From the NCBI GenBank assembly GCA_023443285.1, contig JAEZVB010000061.1, forward strand, positions 1 to 25,188: a stretch of DNA of 25,188 bases, in the 5' to 3' direction. This DNA is from Bacillota bacterium (lineage in GTDB: Bacteria > Bacillota > Negativicutes > Sporomusales > Sporomusaceae). Positions 8,305 to 15,025 of this stretch are shown piece after piece. Numbering within the stretch: the first letter of the stretch is position 1; every line of letters starts with the position of its first letter. The notes below the pieces were generated by a model. The model was not told the origin of the DNA and did not search any database. It saw only the letters and a program-made list of their open reading frames with translations. Position numbers and translations under genes: made by a program.

Positions 8305-9132
8305 ATGATGAAAAGATTGATTTGTATTTTTACGGCAGTTATTATTGCAATGTCCTTATTTGGGTGTTCCAGCAAGGCGCCAGAGCAGGCCAGCAAAGCA
8401 GCACAACCCGGGAAGAAGGTAATTAAAATCGCCTGTGTTTCAACAATTGATCCAATTGTTGGTTGGCTGCAAGAGGGAATGGAGCCTTTGGGATATGATG
8501 TACAGACCATAATGTTTGATGCCAATCAGCTGCCGGCAACTGCGCTTAAGGACGGCAATGTAGATGGACTGATTACTAACCATTTGCCATGGATTCAAAC
8601 TTTCAATAAAGAGAATAACAGCAATCTGCAAATGCCAAAACCTTATACATACTATTCACGTACGGCAGTCTATTCTGTTAAGCACAAAACCATTGATGCT
8701 ATTCCGCAAAACGCTCTGATTGCTGTTCCGGGAGATCCCTCGAATATGGATAGAAGCTTAATGACCCTGCGAGATATGGGGCTACTTACCTTAGGTGAGA
8801 AGACAGGTAATTTCTACACTATTCTTGATATTAAAGACAATCCTAAAAATATAAAAATCATTGAGACTGAAATAACGCAGACAATCAGAAGCATCAATGA
8901 TGTTGACGCTGTAATTACGGGAGCAAATCGAGTAAAGTTAGCCGGTTTAGATCATAATGCGTTTCTTTATGATGATCCGACAAATACAAATTATCCAATT
9001 GGCCTTGTTGTAAATGCCAAGGATATGGATACGCAATGGGTAAAAGATGCTATGAAGGTTACCCAGTCAGCAGAATTCAAAAGTAAATTTAATAAGCATT
9101 TTAATGGGACATATGTTCTCTATAATTACTAA
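8305..9132 (+). CDS. NlpA/MetQ-family substrate-binding lipoprotein, copy 2
   Basis: 275 residues from ATG 8305 (AAAGGAG ends 11 bases upstream); GTG 8296 would sit too close to that site. The lipobox is LFGC, with Cys21. Long identical blocks with copy 1 (RTAVYSVKHKTIDAIPQNA, LDIKDNPKNIK, QTIRSINDVDA) show recent duplication. The differences cluster in predicted pocket regions: TNHLPWI against HNHLPWI, NMDRSL against NMDKSL, VITGANR against AITPSYR, and YPIGLVV against YQTGLVV. The two lipoproteins probably serve the same MetNI-like membrane complex with different or broadened ligand range. As in copy 1, the Asn residues that contact methionine in MetQ are missing. Confidence 0.88.
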   Translation: MMKRLICIFTAVIIAMSLFGCSSKAPEQASKAAQPGKKVIKIACVSTIDPIVGWLQEGMEPLGYDVQTIMFDANQLPATALKDGNVDGLITNHLPWIQTFNKENNSNLQMPKPYTYYSRTAVYSVKHKTIDAIPQNALIAVPGDPSNMDRSLMTLRDMGLLTLGEKTGNFYTILDIKDNPKNIKIIETEITQTIRSINDVDAVITGANRVKLAGLDHNAFLYDDPTNTNYPIGLVVNAKDMDTQWVKDAMKVTQSAEFKSKFNKHFNGTYVLYNY

Positions 9133-9151
9133 AAGGTGAGGATTTGCTGTT

Positions 9152-9946
9152 ATGGATAAGGAAAAAATACAACAGACGGTTATTAAAGCTAATTGTGCAC
9201 TGGAATTAGGACGGAGAATTGTCGGAGTAAAGTTTCTATTTTCCGAAGAAGAATTTCTGCAAGCAGCTGCCAAGCTAATTACGGCTCCTATGCATTATTG
9301 TGCTATGGTTAAAGCAGCTACGGCAGGTCATAGCGTAAAGGCTGCTGCGGGAAATTTTGGTTGCCAGGGCGGGGCGAGAGCGCTGGGAATTATGGAGCCC
9401 GAAGAAGCTTTTGTTTCCGGAAGACACTATCATAGATTGGGACTTTATCAGGATTTAGGTATTGCTAAAAACGCCCGCAATAACATGACCTTGTGCCAGC
9501 ACAAGGCGTATGGTGTTATGGTAAAGCCCTTGCAGGAGTTTACTGAACAACCGGAGGTTGTTCTTATCATTGCAAACTCTTATAATGCCATGCGGATAGT
9601 CCAGGGCTATACTTATGCCTATGGCATACATACGTCCTTCAAATTATCAGGCAATCAGGCGGTGTGTTCGGAATGCACAGCGTATCCATTTGAAAGCAAT
9701 AATATAAATATTTCTATGTTGTGTGGGGGAACAAGGAACAGAGCAGGCTGGAATGACAGCGATCTGGGAATAGGTATGCCTTTTAACAGATTTAGTGCAG
9801 TGATTGATGGCGTTTACAAAACAGTAAATGCTATGGAACCTAATCGTAACAAAGCTAAGATTGAAGCAAAGCTTAAGCAGAATAAACTGGACGATCTTGT
9901 CATAGAGTATAACAAGAACTATTTTACAAGACCGTCCAAGAAATAG
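9152..9946 (+). CDS. DUF169 family protein
   Basis: 264 residues; AGGTGAGG precedes ATG 9152, 19 bases after the previous stop, so it is part of the transporter operon. It matches the DUF169 (COG2043) pattern: an N-terminal GVKFLFSEEEF, MHYCAMVKAA, NFGCQGGARALG, a central TLCQHKAYGVMVKPL, then AVCSEC and SMLCGGTRNRAGW. Several Cys residues sit in conserved-looking positions and could bind metal or carry redox chemistry. No signal peptide or membrane segment is present, so it should be cytosolic. The biochemical function of the family is not known to me. Its place behind the two lipoproteins suggests it processes or senses the imported compound. Confidence 0.8.
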   Translation: MDKEKIQQTVIKANCALELGRRIVGVKFLFSEEEFLQAAAKLITAPMHYCAMVKAATAGHSVKAAAGNFGCQGGARALGIMEPEEAFVSGRHYHRLGLYQDLGIAKNARNNMTLCQHKAYGVMVKPLQEFTEQPEVVLIIANSYNAMRIVQGYTYAYGIHTSFKLSGNQAVCSECTAYPFESNNINISMLCGGTRNRAGWNDSDLGIGMPFNRFSAVIDGVYKTVNAMEPNRNKAKIEAKLKQNKLDDLVIEYNKNYFTRPSKK

Positions 9947-10048
9947 GCGTAAGCAGAAAAAACGAAAGCATGTATAGCCACAAGATAGCTATGTTTGTGA
10001 AGCCTGTAAACAGAGGTTTTTGACGGCAAGGCTTCCGTAAAATTCACA

Positions 10049-10077
10049 TTGATTTTTGTATACACAGCTGTTATAAT
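10049..10077 (+). promoter_or_regulatory. Strong sigma-A-type promoter of a short transcription unit
   Basis: TTGATT (10049-10054), a 17-nt spacer and a perfect TATAAT (10072-10077). The expected start site is close to 10084, which is also the A of an ATG. The resulting transcript would end at the terminator at 10171-10218, about 135 nt in all. Confidence 0.7.
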
Positions 10078-10083
10078 AAATAC

Positions 10084-10182
10084 ATGAATAAAGTATACAT
10101 AGCCGATCTGGGGCAGAATGAACATTATGTTCGGGGTCTGTCACTGGCCGAGTCGAGTATACATAAAAAAACCAACAGATAA
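10084..10182 (+). CDS. 32-codon leaderless micro-ORF or structured small RNA
   Basis: ATG 10084 opens a 32-codon frame (MNKVYIADLGQNEHYVRG...) that ends in TAA inside the following terminator. There is no Shine-Dalgarno site, and the ATG falls at the predicted transcription start, so translation would be leaderless. The start VYIADL...LAES resembles, to my eye, the beginning of YhaM-like OB-fold/HD exonucleases, so it may be a truncated gene remnant. Alternatively the RNA matters: GTATAC, GGCAGA/TCTGTC and GAACAT/ATGTTC pair in nested order into one long hairpin at about 10093-10161. I cannot decide between peptide, remnant and ncRNA. Confidence 0.35.
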   Translation: MNKVYIADLGQNEHYVRGLSLAESSIHKKTNR

Positions 10183-10218
10183 TTTTGGCTAACGCCAAAA
10201 TTCCCTGTTGGTTTTTTT
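10164..10218. terminator. Bidirectional Rho-independent terminator
   Basis: ACCAACAG (10171-10178) pairs with CTGTTGGT (10205-10212), and inside it AATTTTGGC (10181-10189) pairs with GCCAAAATT (10194-10202). Seven A precede and a T run follows, so it can terminate both the short plus-strand unit and the minus-strand cobalt/nickel transporter operon. Confidence 0.9.
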
Positions 10219-10270
10219 CATTGGTCTACCAGAATTTATAACAAAATTTTGTTGCCATAAGAATGCCTGA

Positions 10271-11026
10271 TTAATTTTGTGGATGACAAATGGGGCAACC
10301 CTGCATGCGGAAAGGTTTTTCTAAATGGGCTTTTTGGAGAAGTTCCTCGTTACTAAAGATATCCAAGGTCGGGCCGTCGGCGATAACGGTACCGGCACTT
10401 AACACTACTGTGCGTGCGCACAGATCTAATACCAGATCCAGGTCATGGGTGGCAATAATCTTGGTATGTTCGAAAGTTTTAAGCAAATTGATAAGCTGGC
10501 GTCGTGCCAAGGGGTCAAGGCCGGCAGTGGGTTCATCCATGACGAGAATGCAAGGATCCATAGCCAGGACAGCAGCAATTGCTACCGAACGCTTTTGTCC
10601 ACCTGATAGTCGGTAAGGAGTACGATCTTTAAGATGCAGTGCGCCTACGGTAGTTAAGGCGGCTGTTACCCGGGCATCCACTTCTTCGGGGGGGAGACCT
10701 AGATTTAAGGGGCCGAAGGCAACATCATCATAGACTGTGGGCATAAATAGCTGATCATCTGAATTTTGGAATACCATACCGACTGCACGGCGCACATGCG
10801 GCAAGGTTTTTTTTGTTACCGGATAACCGCCGATGTTGATGGAACCACTGGTAGGGAAAAGTACGCCAATCAGATGGGAGAGCAGGGTGGTTTTCCCGGA
10901 ACCGTTGGCACCCACGATAGCCACCGACTCGCCATGGGTAATGCGGACAGACAGGCCACGCAGAGCTTCGGTTTGATCAGGATATGTATAAATTATATCT
11001 TTTAGTTCGACAATATGATGGCTCAT
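10271..11026 (-). CDS. cbiO: ECF cobalt/nickel transporter ATPase CbiO
   Basis: 251 residues. Walker A is GANGSGKTT, the Q-loop is VFQNSDDQLFMPTVYDDVAFGP (typical of ECF ATPases), the signature is LSGGQ, and Walker B is ILVMDEPTAGLDP. The ATG at 11026 overlaps the cbiQ stop by one base (TAATG) and follows GGGGGTT, so the two are translationally coupled. The C-terminus ends with a CPIC motif followed by His, which could bind metal. It hydrolyses ATP to drive Co2+ or Ni2+ uptake through CbiQ and CbiM. It is the last gene of the minus-strand operon. Confidence 0.92.
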   Translation of the reverse strand: MSHHIVELKDIIYTYPDQTEALRGLSVRITHGESVAIVGANGSGKTTLLSHLIGVLFPTSGSINIGGYPVTKKTLPHVRRAVGMVFQNSDDQLFMPTVYDDVAFGPLNLGLPPEEVDARVTAALTTVGALHLKDRTPYRLSGGQKRSVAIAAVLAMDPCILVMDEPTAGLDPLARRQLINLLKTFEHTKIIATHDLDLVLDLCARTVVLSAGTVIADGPTLDIFSNEELLQKAHLEKPFRMQGCPICHPQN

Positions 11027-11835
11027 TAGTTAACCCCCACGAGTAATTTACCTAGTAGTCTGGGAACATCAAAGCAGCGGATGAGTAGGAAGAAGACCAG
11101 CCAGCAGGAAAGATAGGTGATATCGGTGGAGGTAAGAGTGCTGGTGCGCCGCAGACGTACTTCGCCGTCAAATCCGCGGCAAAGCATGGCTTGATAAATC
11201 CGGTTAGCCCGGTCAATTGAGCGAATGAGGAGTTGTCCCAAAAGTGATCCCCAAGCCCGGAACTGAACACCATCTCCATGGAACGAGCGTAAGCTGTAAG
11301 CTGTCACTGTGCGAACAAATTCCTCAACTAAAACATGCAAATAACGATACATAAATAACAATTGGATGACGATAATCCTGGGTACACCAATTGTTAAGAG
11401 TGCCGAGCCAATGGCATCAATTCCGGTAGTAGCCACTAAAATTAAGGCCGCGGTAATTGTCAGGCACAGTTTGAGCGTGATAGAAAAAAAGGAGACCCAG
11501 CCGCCGGTAATGACCACAGAGCCAACTTTCATAATAGGCGTATGGTCAAACAGCGGATTAAATATACCAATAAAGAGTATAAACGGTGCCACGATTAACA
11601 GGCGTTTCAGTATGGGAGCGGTTGGCAGATTGCCTAAGGAAAATAAAATAACTGGAAACAGAAAAAACGGAAAGAGTCCGGTTATTTCATATTTGGAGAA
11701 AGAAGTAACAGCAATAATAAAACCAAGGGTAGCAAGTAGCTTGACGCAAGGGTTGAGGCGGTGAATAAAGGTATTTTGATTGGAAAGAGCGTCAAGATAG
11801 CGTAAGTCTATCCAGTTAGCTTCAATTTTTAGCAT
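11026..11835 (-). CDS. cbiQ: ECF cobalt/nickel transporter transmembrane protein CbiQ
   Basis: 269 residues; GAGGTT precedes ATG 11835. Hydrophobic segments occupy about 30-75, 80-100, 110-150 and the C-terminal part around 235-265. The T-component signature helices are visible: a central YRYLHVLVEEFVRTVTAYSLR and the AMLCRGFDGE motif, the Ala-Arg-Gly-like coupling site that contacts the ATPases. It links the CbiO ATPase to the CbiM substrate-binding subunit. About 90 nt separate it from cbiM, and that gap holds a strong hairpin. Confidence 0.9.
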   Translation of the reverse strand: MLKIEANWIDLRYLDALSNQNTFIHRLNPCVKLLATLGFIIAVTSFSKYEITGLFPFFLFPVILFSLGNLPTAPILKRLLIVAPFILFIGIFNPLFDHTPIMKVGSVVITGGWVSFFSITLKLCLTITAALILVATTGIDAIGSALLTIGVPRIIVIQLLFMYRYLHVLVEEFVRTVTAYSLRSFHGDGVQFRAWGSLLGQLLIRSIDRANRIYQAMLCRGFDGEVRLRRTSTLTSTDITYLSCWLVFFLLIRCFDVPRLLGKLLVGVN

Positions 11836-11861
11836 AAATCAACCTCTTTTATAAGCTACAT

Positions 11862-11889
11862 AGGGGATACAGGTAGACCCGTATCCCCT
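11862..11889 (-). promoter_or_regulatory. Intercistronic hairpin between cbiM and cbiQ
   Basis: AGGGGATAC (11862-11870) and GTATCCCCT (11881-11889) form a perfect 9-bp stem with a 10-nt loop. On the minus strand no T run follows, so it is more likely an RNA stability or processing element than a full terminator. Confidence 0.5.
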
Positions 11890-11926
11890 TATTTCTTCCA
11901 GTTGGAAAGTATTACCTCTCTTATGG

Positions 11927-12973
11927 TTATGCCTTAGCGAAACGGCGTAAGCCTTTACCGATTGTGAAAGCAATAGCTAAGGTTAGGAGCGATCCCAGAA
12001 TACCTGCAAAAGAAGTGCCACTGTCCACTGCTGGCCAAGATTCTGTTTCACCAGCCGGTGTTGCTTCGGTTGCTGCTGGTTTTTCTTTTGCAAGTTGTTT
12101 AAAGTTATAGTCGGGTAAAAATGCGGTTTTTTCTTGTAATTCGGCAAAGAAGCTATGAATTCCTTCTGGAGCCTTTAATTCATCTTCGCCGGTAACACCG
12201 GCAATCGACCATTCCAGGCCGTCAGGGTTGGAAGAAGCAAACCAGCTTAAGGCACCACCGGTAACCATAGCGGCAAGGAGCATCGTAATTACTACTCTTT
12301 TGATAGCAATAGTACCAAAAGGTTGTCCGGCAGCGTTTTTTTGCAAAATCTCTGGAGCTTCTTTTTGAATAAACAGGACGACCGCTGCGATTACCAATCC
12401 TTCGACAAGACCGATGGCTAAGTGGATAGGCTGCATTAACAGAACAAAGGTAGTAAAGGGCAGTTCGGAAATTCCTGAGAAGAGGGTTTCCAGTACAACC
12501 CCAAAGGCGCCTAATTGTAAACCAATGACTGCACCCAGCACCGAACCTAGGAAGAGGCGCCCCTGTGAGGGATTATTGCCGGTCAGCGGTTTGTAAAGGA
12601 ACGGGTAAGCAACAAAGCAGGTTAAAAAGCCCATATTAAAAATGTTACAACCAAGAGCCATAATACCACCATCAGCAAAGAATAAGGCCTGAACGGTTAA
12701 AATCGAGGCAATTGTAAGGAACGCGGCCTGCGGTCCCAGCAAGATGGCAAGCAGAAGTCCGCCGCCTAAATGGCCGCTGGAACCTGTGCCAGGTATAGTA
12801 AAATTAATCATTTGTGCGGCAAAGACAAAGGCTCCCAGTACGCCCATAAGGGGAATTTTGCGATCATCAAGGTTGTTTTGTACCTTTTTTGCAGCGTAAG
12901 CCGCGACACCTGCGGATGCTGCCCACATTGCCCCGCCAACAACCGGAGAAATAAGTGCGTCTGCCATATGCAT
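11927..12973 (-). CDS. cbiM: ECF cobalt/nickel substrate-binding protein CbiM with fused PDGLE (CbiN/NikN-like) domain
   Basis: 348 residues starting at ATG 12973 with TAGGAG upstream. This start gives the N-terminus M-H-M-A-D that in CbiM/NikM places the amino terminus and His2 on the metal. Seven or so membrane segments follow, with the conserved GSSGHLGGGLLLAILLGP loop supplying further His ligands. After about residue 215 comes a second module: a membrane segment, the diagnostic NPDGLEWSI motif, an extracytoplasmic region, and a last membrane helix near the C-terminus. That is the PDGLE domain often found as separate CbiN/NikN. Cobalt and nickel cannot be told apart from this sequence. 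The operon cbiM-cbiQ-cbiO would make a complete transporter. Confidence 0.92.
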   Translation of the reverse strand: MHMADALISPVVGGAMWAASAGVAAYAAKKVQNNLDDRKIPLMGVLGAFVFAAQMINFTIPGTGSSGHLGGGLLLAILLGPQAAFLTIASILTVQALFFADGGIMALGCNIFNMGFLTCFVAYPFLYKPLTGNNPSQGRLFLGSVLGAVIGLQLGAFGVVLETLFSGISELPFTTFVLLMQPIHLAIGLVEGLVIAAVVLFIQKEAPEILQKNAAGQPFGTIAIKRVVITMLLAAMVTGGALSWFASSNPDGLEWSIAGVTGEDELKAPEGIHSFFAELQEKTAFLPDYNFKQLAKEKPAATEATPAGETESWPAVDSGTSFAGILGSLLTLAIAFTIGKGLRRFAKA

Positions 12974-13022
12974 AATATAATCACTCCTAAAAAAATTAAA
13001 TTCATCAAGTAAATAGTGGAAC

Positions 13023-13077
13023 AAAAAAAAACTACAAAGAAACCCCAGTTATTACTGCTGGGAAGAGACTTTCGTAG
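13023..13077 (-). terminator. Intrinsic terminator in the cbiM leader (possible attenuator)
   Basis: On the minus strand CTACGAAAG (13077-13069) pairs with CTTTGTAG (13039-13032) with one bulge, and inside it CCCAG pairs with CTGGG. Nine T residues follow (13031-13023). It sits between the predicted start of transcription and the cbiM ribosome site, so transcription must pass it to reach the genes. Upstream, AGCCTGT and ACAGGGCT can form a competing stem. This fits metal- or cofactor-dependent attenuation. I do not recognise a cobalamin or NiCo riboswitch core. Confidence 0.6.
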
Positions 13078-13157
13078 CCCTGTTCGTCCGATATATCATT
13101 GTGCAAGAAAAGTAATTCACAGGCTCTTCAGAACCCGGGTATCTTCATGACACACTG

Positions 13158-13186
13158 TATTGTGAATAATTTCTTAATATACAATA
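13158..13186. promoter_or_regulatory. Dyad-symmetric candidate operator upstream of cbiM
   Basis: TATTGT (13158-13163) and ACAATA (13181-13186) are perfect inverted half-sites separated by 17 nt, with a few more symmetric pairs inside. The position is right for control of the minus-strand cbiMQO promoter. Spaced half-sites of this kind are used by metal regulators such as NikR, but the half-site sequence is not the known NikR one. Confidence 0.3.
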
Positions 13187-13279
13187 TTCGCGGCCATTTT
13201 GGTTATTCCTGCTAAGCAGTTAAATTTTTTTGAATTTTTACATTACGTTGCTGGGAAGGGTTCCTGACAGCCGATTCAA

Positions 13280-13288
13280 TGGTATAAT
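13280..13288 (+). promoter_or_regulatory. Extended -10 promoter for the apbE operon
   Basis: TGG immediately before TATAAT (13283-13288) gives the TGnTATAAT extended -10 element; the -35 region (TTCCTG at 13261, 16-nt spacer) is weak. The leader to the apbE start would be about 45 nt. Confidence 0.5.
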
Positions 13289-13338
13289 GAATAATGGTGT
13301 AAAAAGCAATTATAAATTTCTGGAGGCTGCTAGAATTT

Positions 13339-14352
13339 ATGAGTATTAAAAGTCGTATAGTAATAAGTATGTTACTAATTTTTTCGCTGGTTGTTAGTGC
13401 AGGCTGCTCAACAGGCAGTCTATTTGCTGCAAAACCGTACAAAGAAACGCAGTTCCTTATGGATACGATTATTGAGGTAACGGCGTACGGTAAGGGAAAT
13501 GAAGCTGCGGTTAAGGCAGCATTTGATGAGTTCAGGCGGATTAATGTGCTGACAAACCGATTTGATGAGAATAGCCAAGTATCTATGATCAATAAGGCGG
13601 CAGGCAAAGAAAAAGTGCAGGTCGATCCTGAGGTTATTGCGATGCTTAAGTTGGCGCGCAGCCGCTCTGAGCAGCTGAATGGTGCACTTGATGTAAGCGT
13701 AGGGACGCTTACCGAATTGTGGAGTGTAGGGCATAAGGGCGAGTTTGTGCCTACCGAAGCCGAGATCAAAGAACGATTGCCGCTAGTTAACTTTCAATTA
13801 ATTGAAATTGATGATAAGGCTAATACGGTATTTTTGCCGAGACCGGGTATGCGGATTGATCTAGGGGCAATTGCCAAAGGCTATGCTAACCGAAAAGCCA
13901 TTGATGCATTAAAGGCTAACGGAATCAAATCGGCATTGGTAAACGCGGGTGGTGATGTGCGGATTATTGGTAAGCGTCCAGATGGTCAGCCCTGGCGTAT
14001 GGGTGTGCAGGATCCGCGTGAATCGGAAGGAATTGCTGCTAAGCTCTCCATGAGTGAATGGGACGTATTGGAAACATCTGGCGACTACCAGCGCTTTTTT
14101 ATCAAAGACGGCGTGCGGTATTCCCATATCATTGATCCCCATACCGGTCATCAACCGAGGGAATTGGCTAGTGTCACCATTGTAGCGAAATCGGATGACA
14201 ATGTGGATATACTAAGTACGGCTATGTTCGTACTGGGGCTTGAAAAAGCCCAGCAACTGCTTAAACAGTATCCGGGAACAGAGGCCATTTTTATCACGAC
14301 TGATGGGAAAAAGATAGTTACCCCAGGCTTAGAAGGAAAAATAGAGTTTTAA
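13339..14352 (+). CDS. apbE: FAD:protein FMN transferase ApbE (lipoprotein)
   Basis: 337 residues; GGAGG lies 12 bases before ATG 13339. A lipoprotein signal ends in VSAGC (Cys23), so the protein is anchored on the outer face of the cytoplasmic membrane. Family motifs are present: FLMDTIIEV, the flavin/Mg-binding DLGAIAKGYA, NAGGDVRIIG, and HIIDPHTGHQP near the end. ApbE attaches FMN covalently to Thr/Ser of extracytoplasmic flavoproteins such as RnfG/RnfD and NqrB/NqrC. No such target gene is in the window. It is the first gene of a run of closely spaced genes; the next start lies 16 bases downstream. Confidence 0.93.
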   Translation: MSIKSRIVISMLLIFSLVVSAGCSTGSLFAAKPYKETQFLMDTIIEVTAYGKGNEAAVKAAFDEFRRINVLTNRFDENSQVSMINKAAGKEKVQVDPEVIAMLKLARSRSEQLNGALDVSVGTLTELWSVGHKGEFVPTEAEIKERLPLVNFQLIEIDDKANTVFLPRPGMRIDLGAIAKGYANRKAIDALKANGIKSALVNAGGDVRIIGKRPDGQPWRMGVQDPRESEGIAAKLSMSEWDVLETSGDYQRFFIKDGVRYSHIIDPHTGHQPRELASVTIVAKSDDNVDILSTAMFVLGLEKAQQLLKQYPGTEAIFITTDGKKIVTPGLEGKIEF

Positions 14353-14368
14353 TATATGAGGTGAAGCC

Positions 14369-15025
14369 ATGGATACTCATACTGTGAAAAGGGCTCTGGC
14401 TGGGGCACTACCCGGTCATTCCGGCAAAATTGCCAACGCAGAAGATTATCTGCAGGCGGCGGTTACCATACCACTTATTGATATCGCAGGACAACCATCG
14501 ATTTTATTCGAGGTGCGTTCTGGCAAGCTAAACTGGCAGCCAGGCGAGATTTGTTTTCCTGGCGGCCGCATCGAAAGCCGGGATAGCACTCCGCTAGATG
14601 CTGCTATGCGTGAGGCTGTGGAGGAACTAGGGTTACGGCAGGAAGATATTGAAGCAGTCGGAGCAATGGATTTATTAGTCAGCCCGATTGGTGTTATGCT
14701 GTATCCTTTTGTCTGCCATATAGTAGCTGACGTAACTTTTGCGCCCAACACGGATGAAGTTGCTGAGATTTTTACTGTACCCTTGAGTTTTTTGCTTGCG
14801 GTTAAGCCACAGACGGCATTTATGGAAACGGCCACCAGGCCGCTGGAGGGCTTTCCCTTTGAACTACTGCCGCCTCAGTACCCTCGGGGCTACCGGCGCC
14901 GCGCTAAATACCCAGTGCTTTTCTACCAATATAACCAGTACGTCATCTGGGGAATAACAGCAAGAATTTTAGCGTCCTTTATTTCCCTGTGCCAAAACAG
15001 GCTGAGTGGGTATCCTATACTATGA
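14369..15025 (+). CDS. Nudix hydrolase, CoA-pyrophosphatase (NudL) type
   Basis: 218 residues from ATG 14369 with GAGGTG upstream. The segment GEICFPGGRIESRDST followed by REAVEELGL (81-89) is the Nudix box with the NudL/CoAse version of the preceding motif (RSGKLNWQPGEICFPGGR). Such enzymes split CoA and its thioesters into phosphopantetheine and 3',5'-ADP. The C-terminal part (EGFPFELLPPQYPRGYRR) is typical of clostridial members. The stop codon overlaps the start of the histidine kinase gene (ATGA), so they are probably co-translated. Confidence 0.85.
   Translation: MDTHTVKRALAGALPGHSGKIANAEDYLQAAVTIPLIDIAGQPSILFEVRSGKLNWQPGEICFPGGRIESRDSTPLDAAMREAVEELGLRQEDIEAVGAMDLLVSPIGVMLYPFVCHIVADVTFAPNTDEVAEIFTVPLSFLLAVKPQTAFMETATRPLEGFPFELLPPQYPRGYRRRAKYPVLFYQYNQYVIWGITARILASFISLCQNRLSGYPIL

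Noticed and set aside
9960..10040. Terminator of the DUF169 operon
   Set aside because: Only weak stems (CCT..AGG before TTTTTG; ACGG..CCGT) are seen, not enough to call a terminator.
10240..10253. AACAAAATTTTGTT palindrome downstream of cbiO
   Set aside because: It is a short A/T-rich palindrome in a place that needs no operator; chance is a sufficient explanation.
13078..13200. Cobalamin riboswitch before cbiM
   Set aside because: The conserved GCCACTG and AGCCAGGAGACC-like boxes were not found on the minus strand; only the leader terminator is kept as a feature.
13212..13769. A 185-residue minus-strand frame opposite apbE
   Set aside because: It lies antisense to the well-supported apbE gene, has no family features and no ribosome site.
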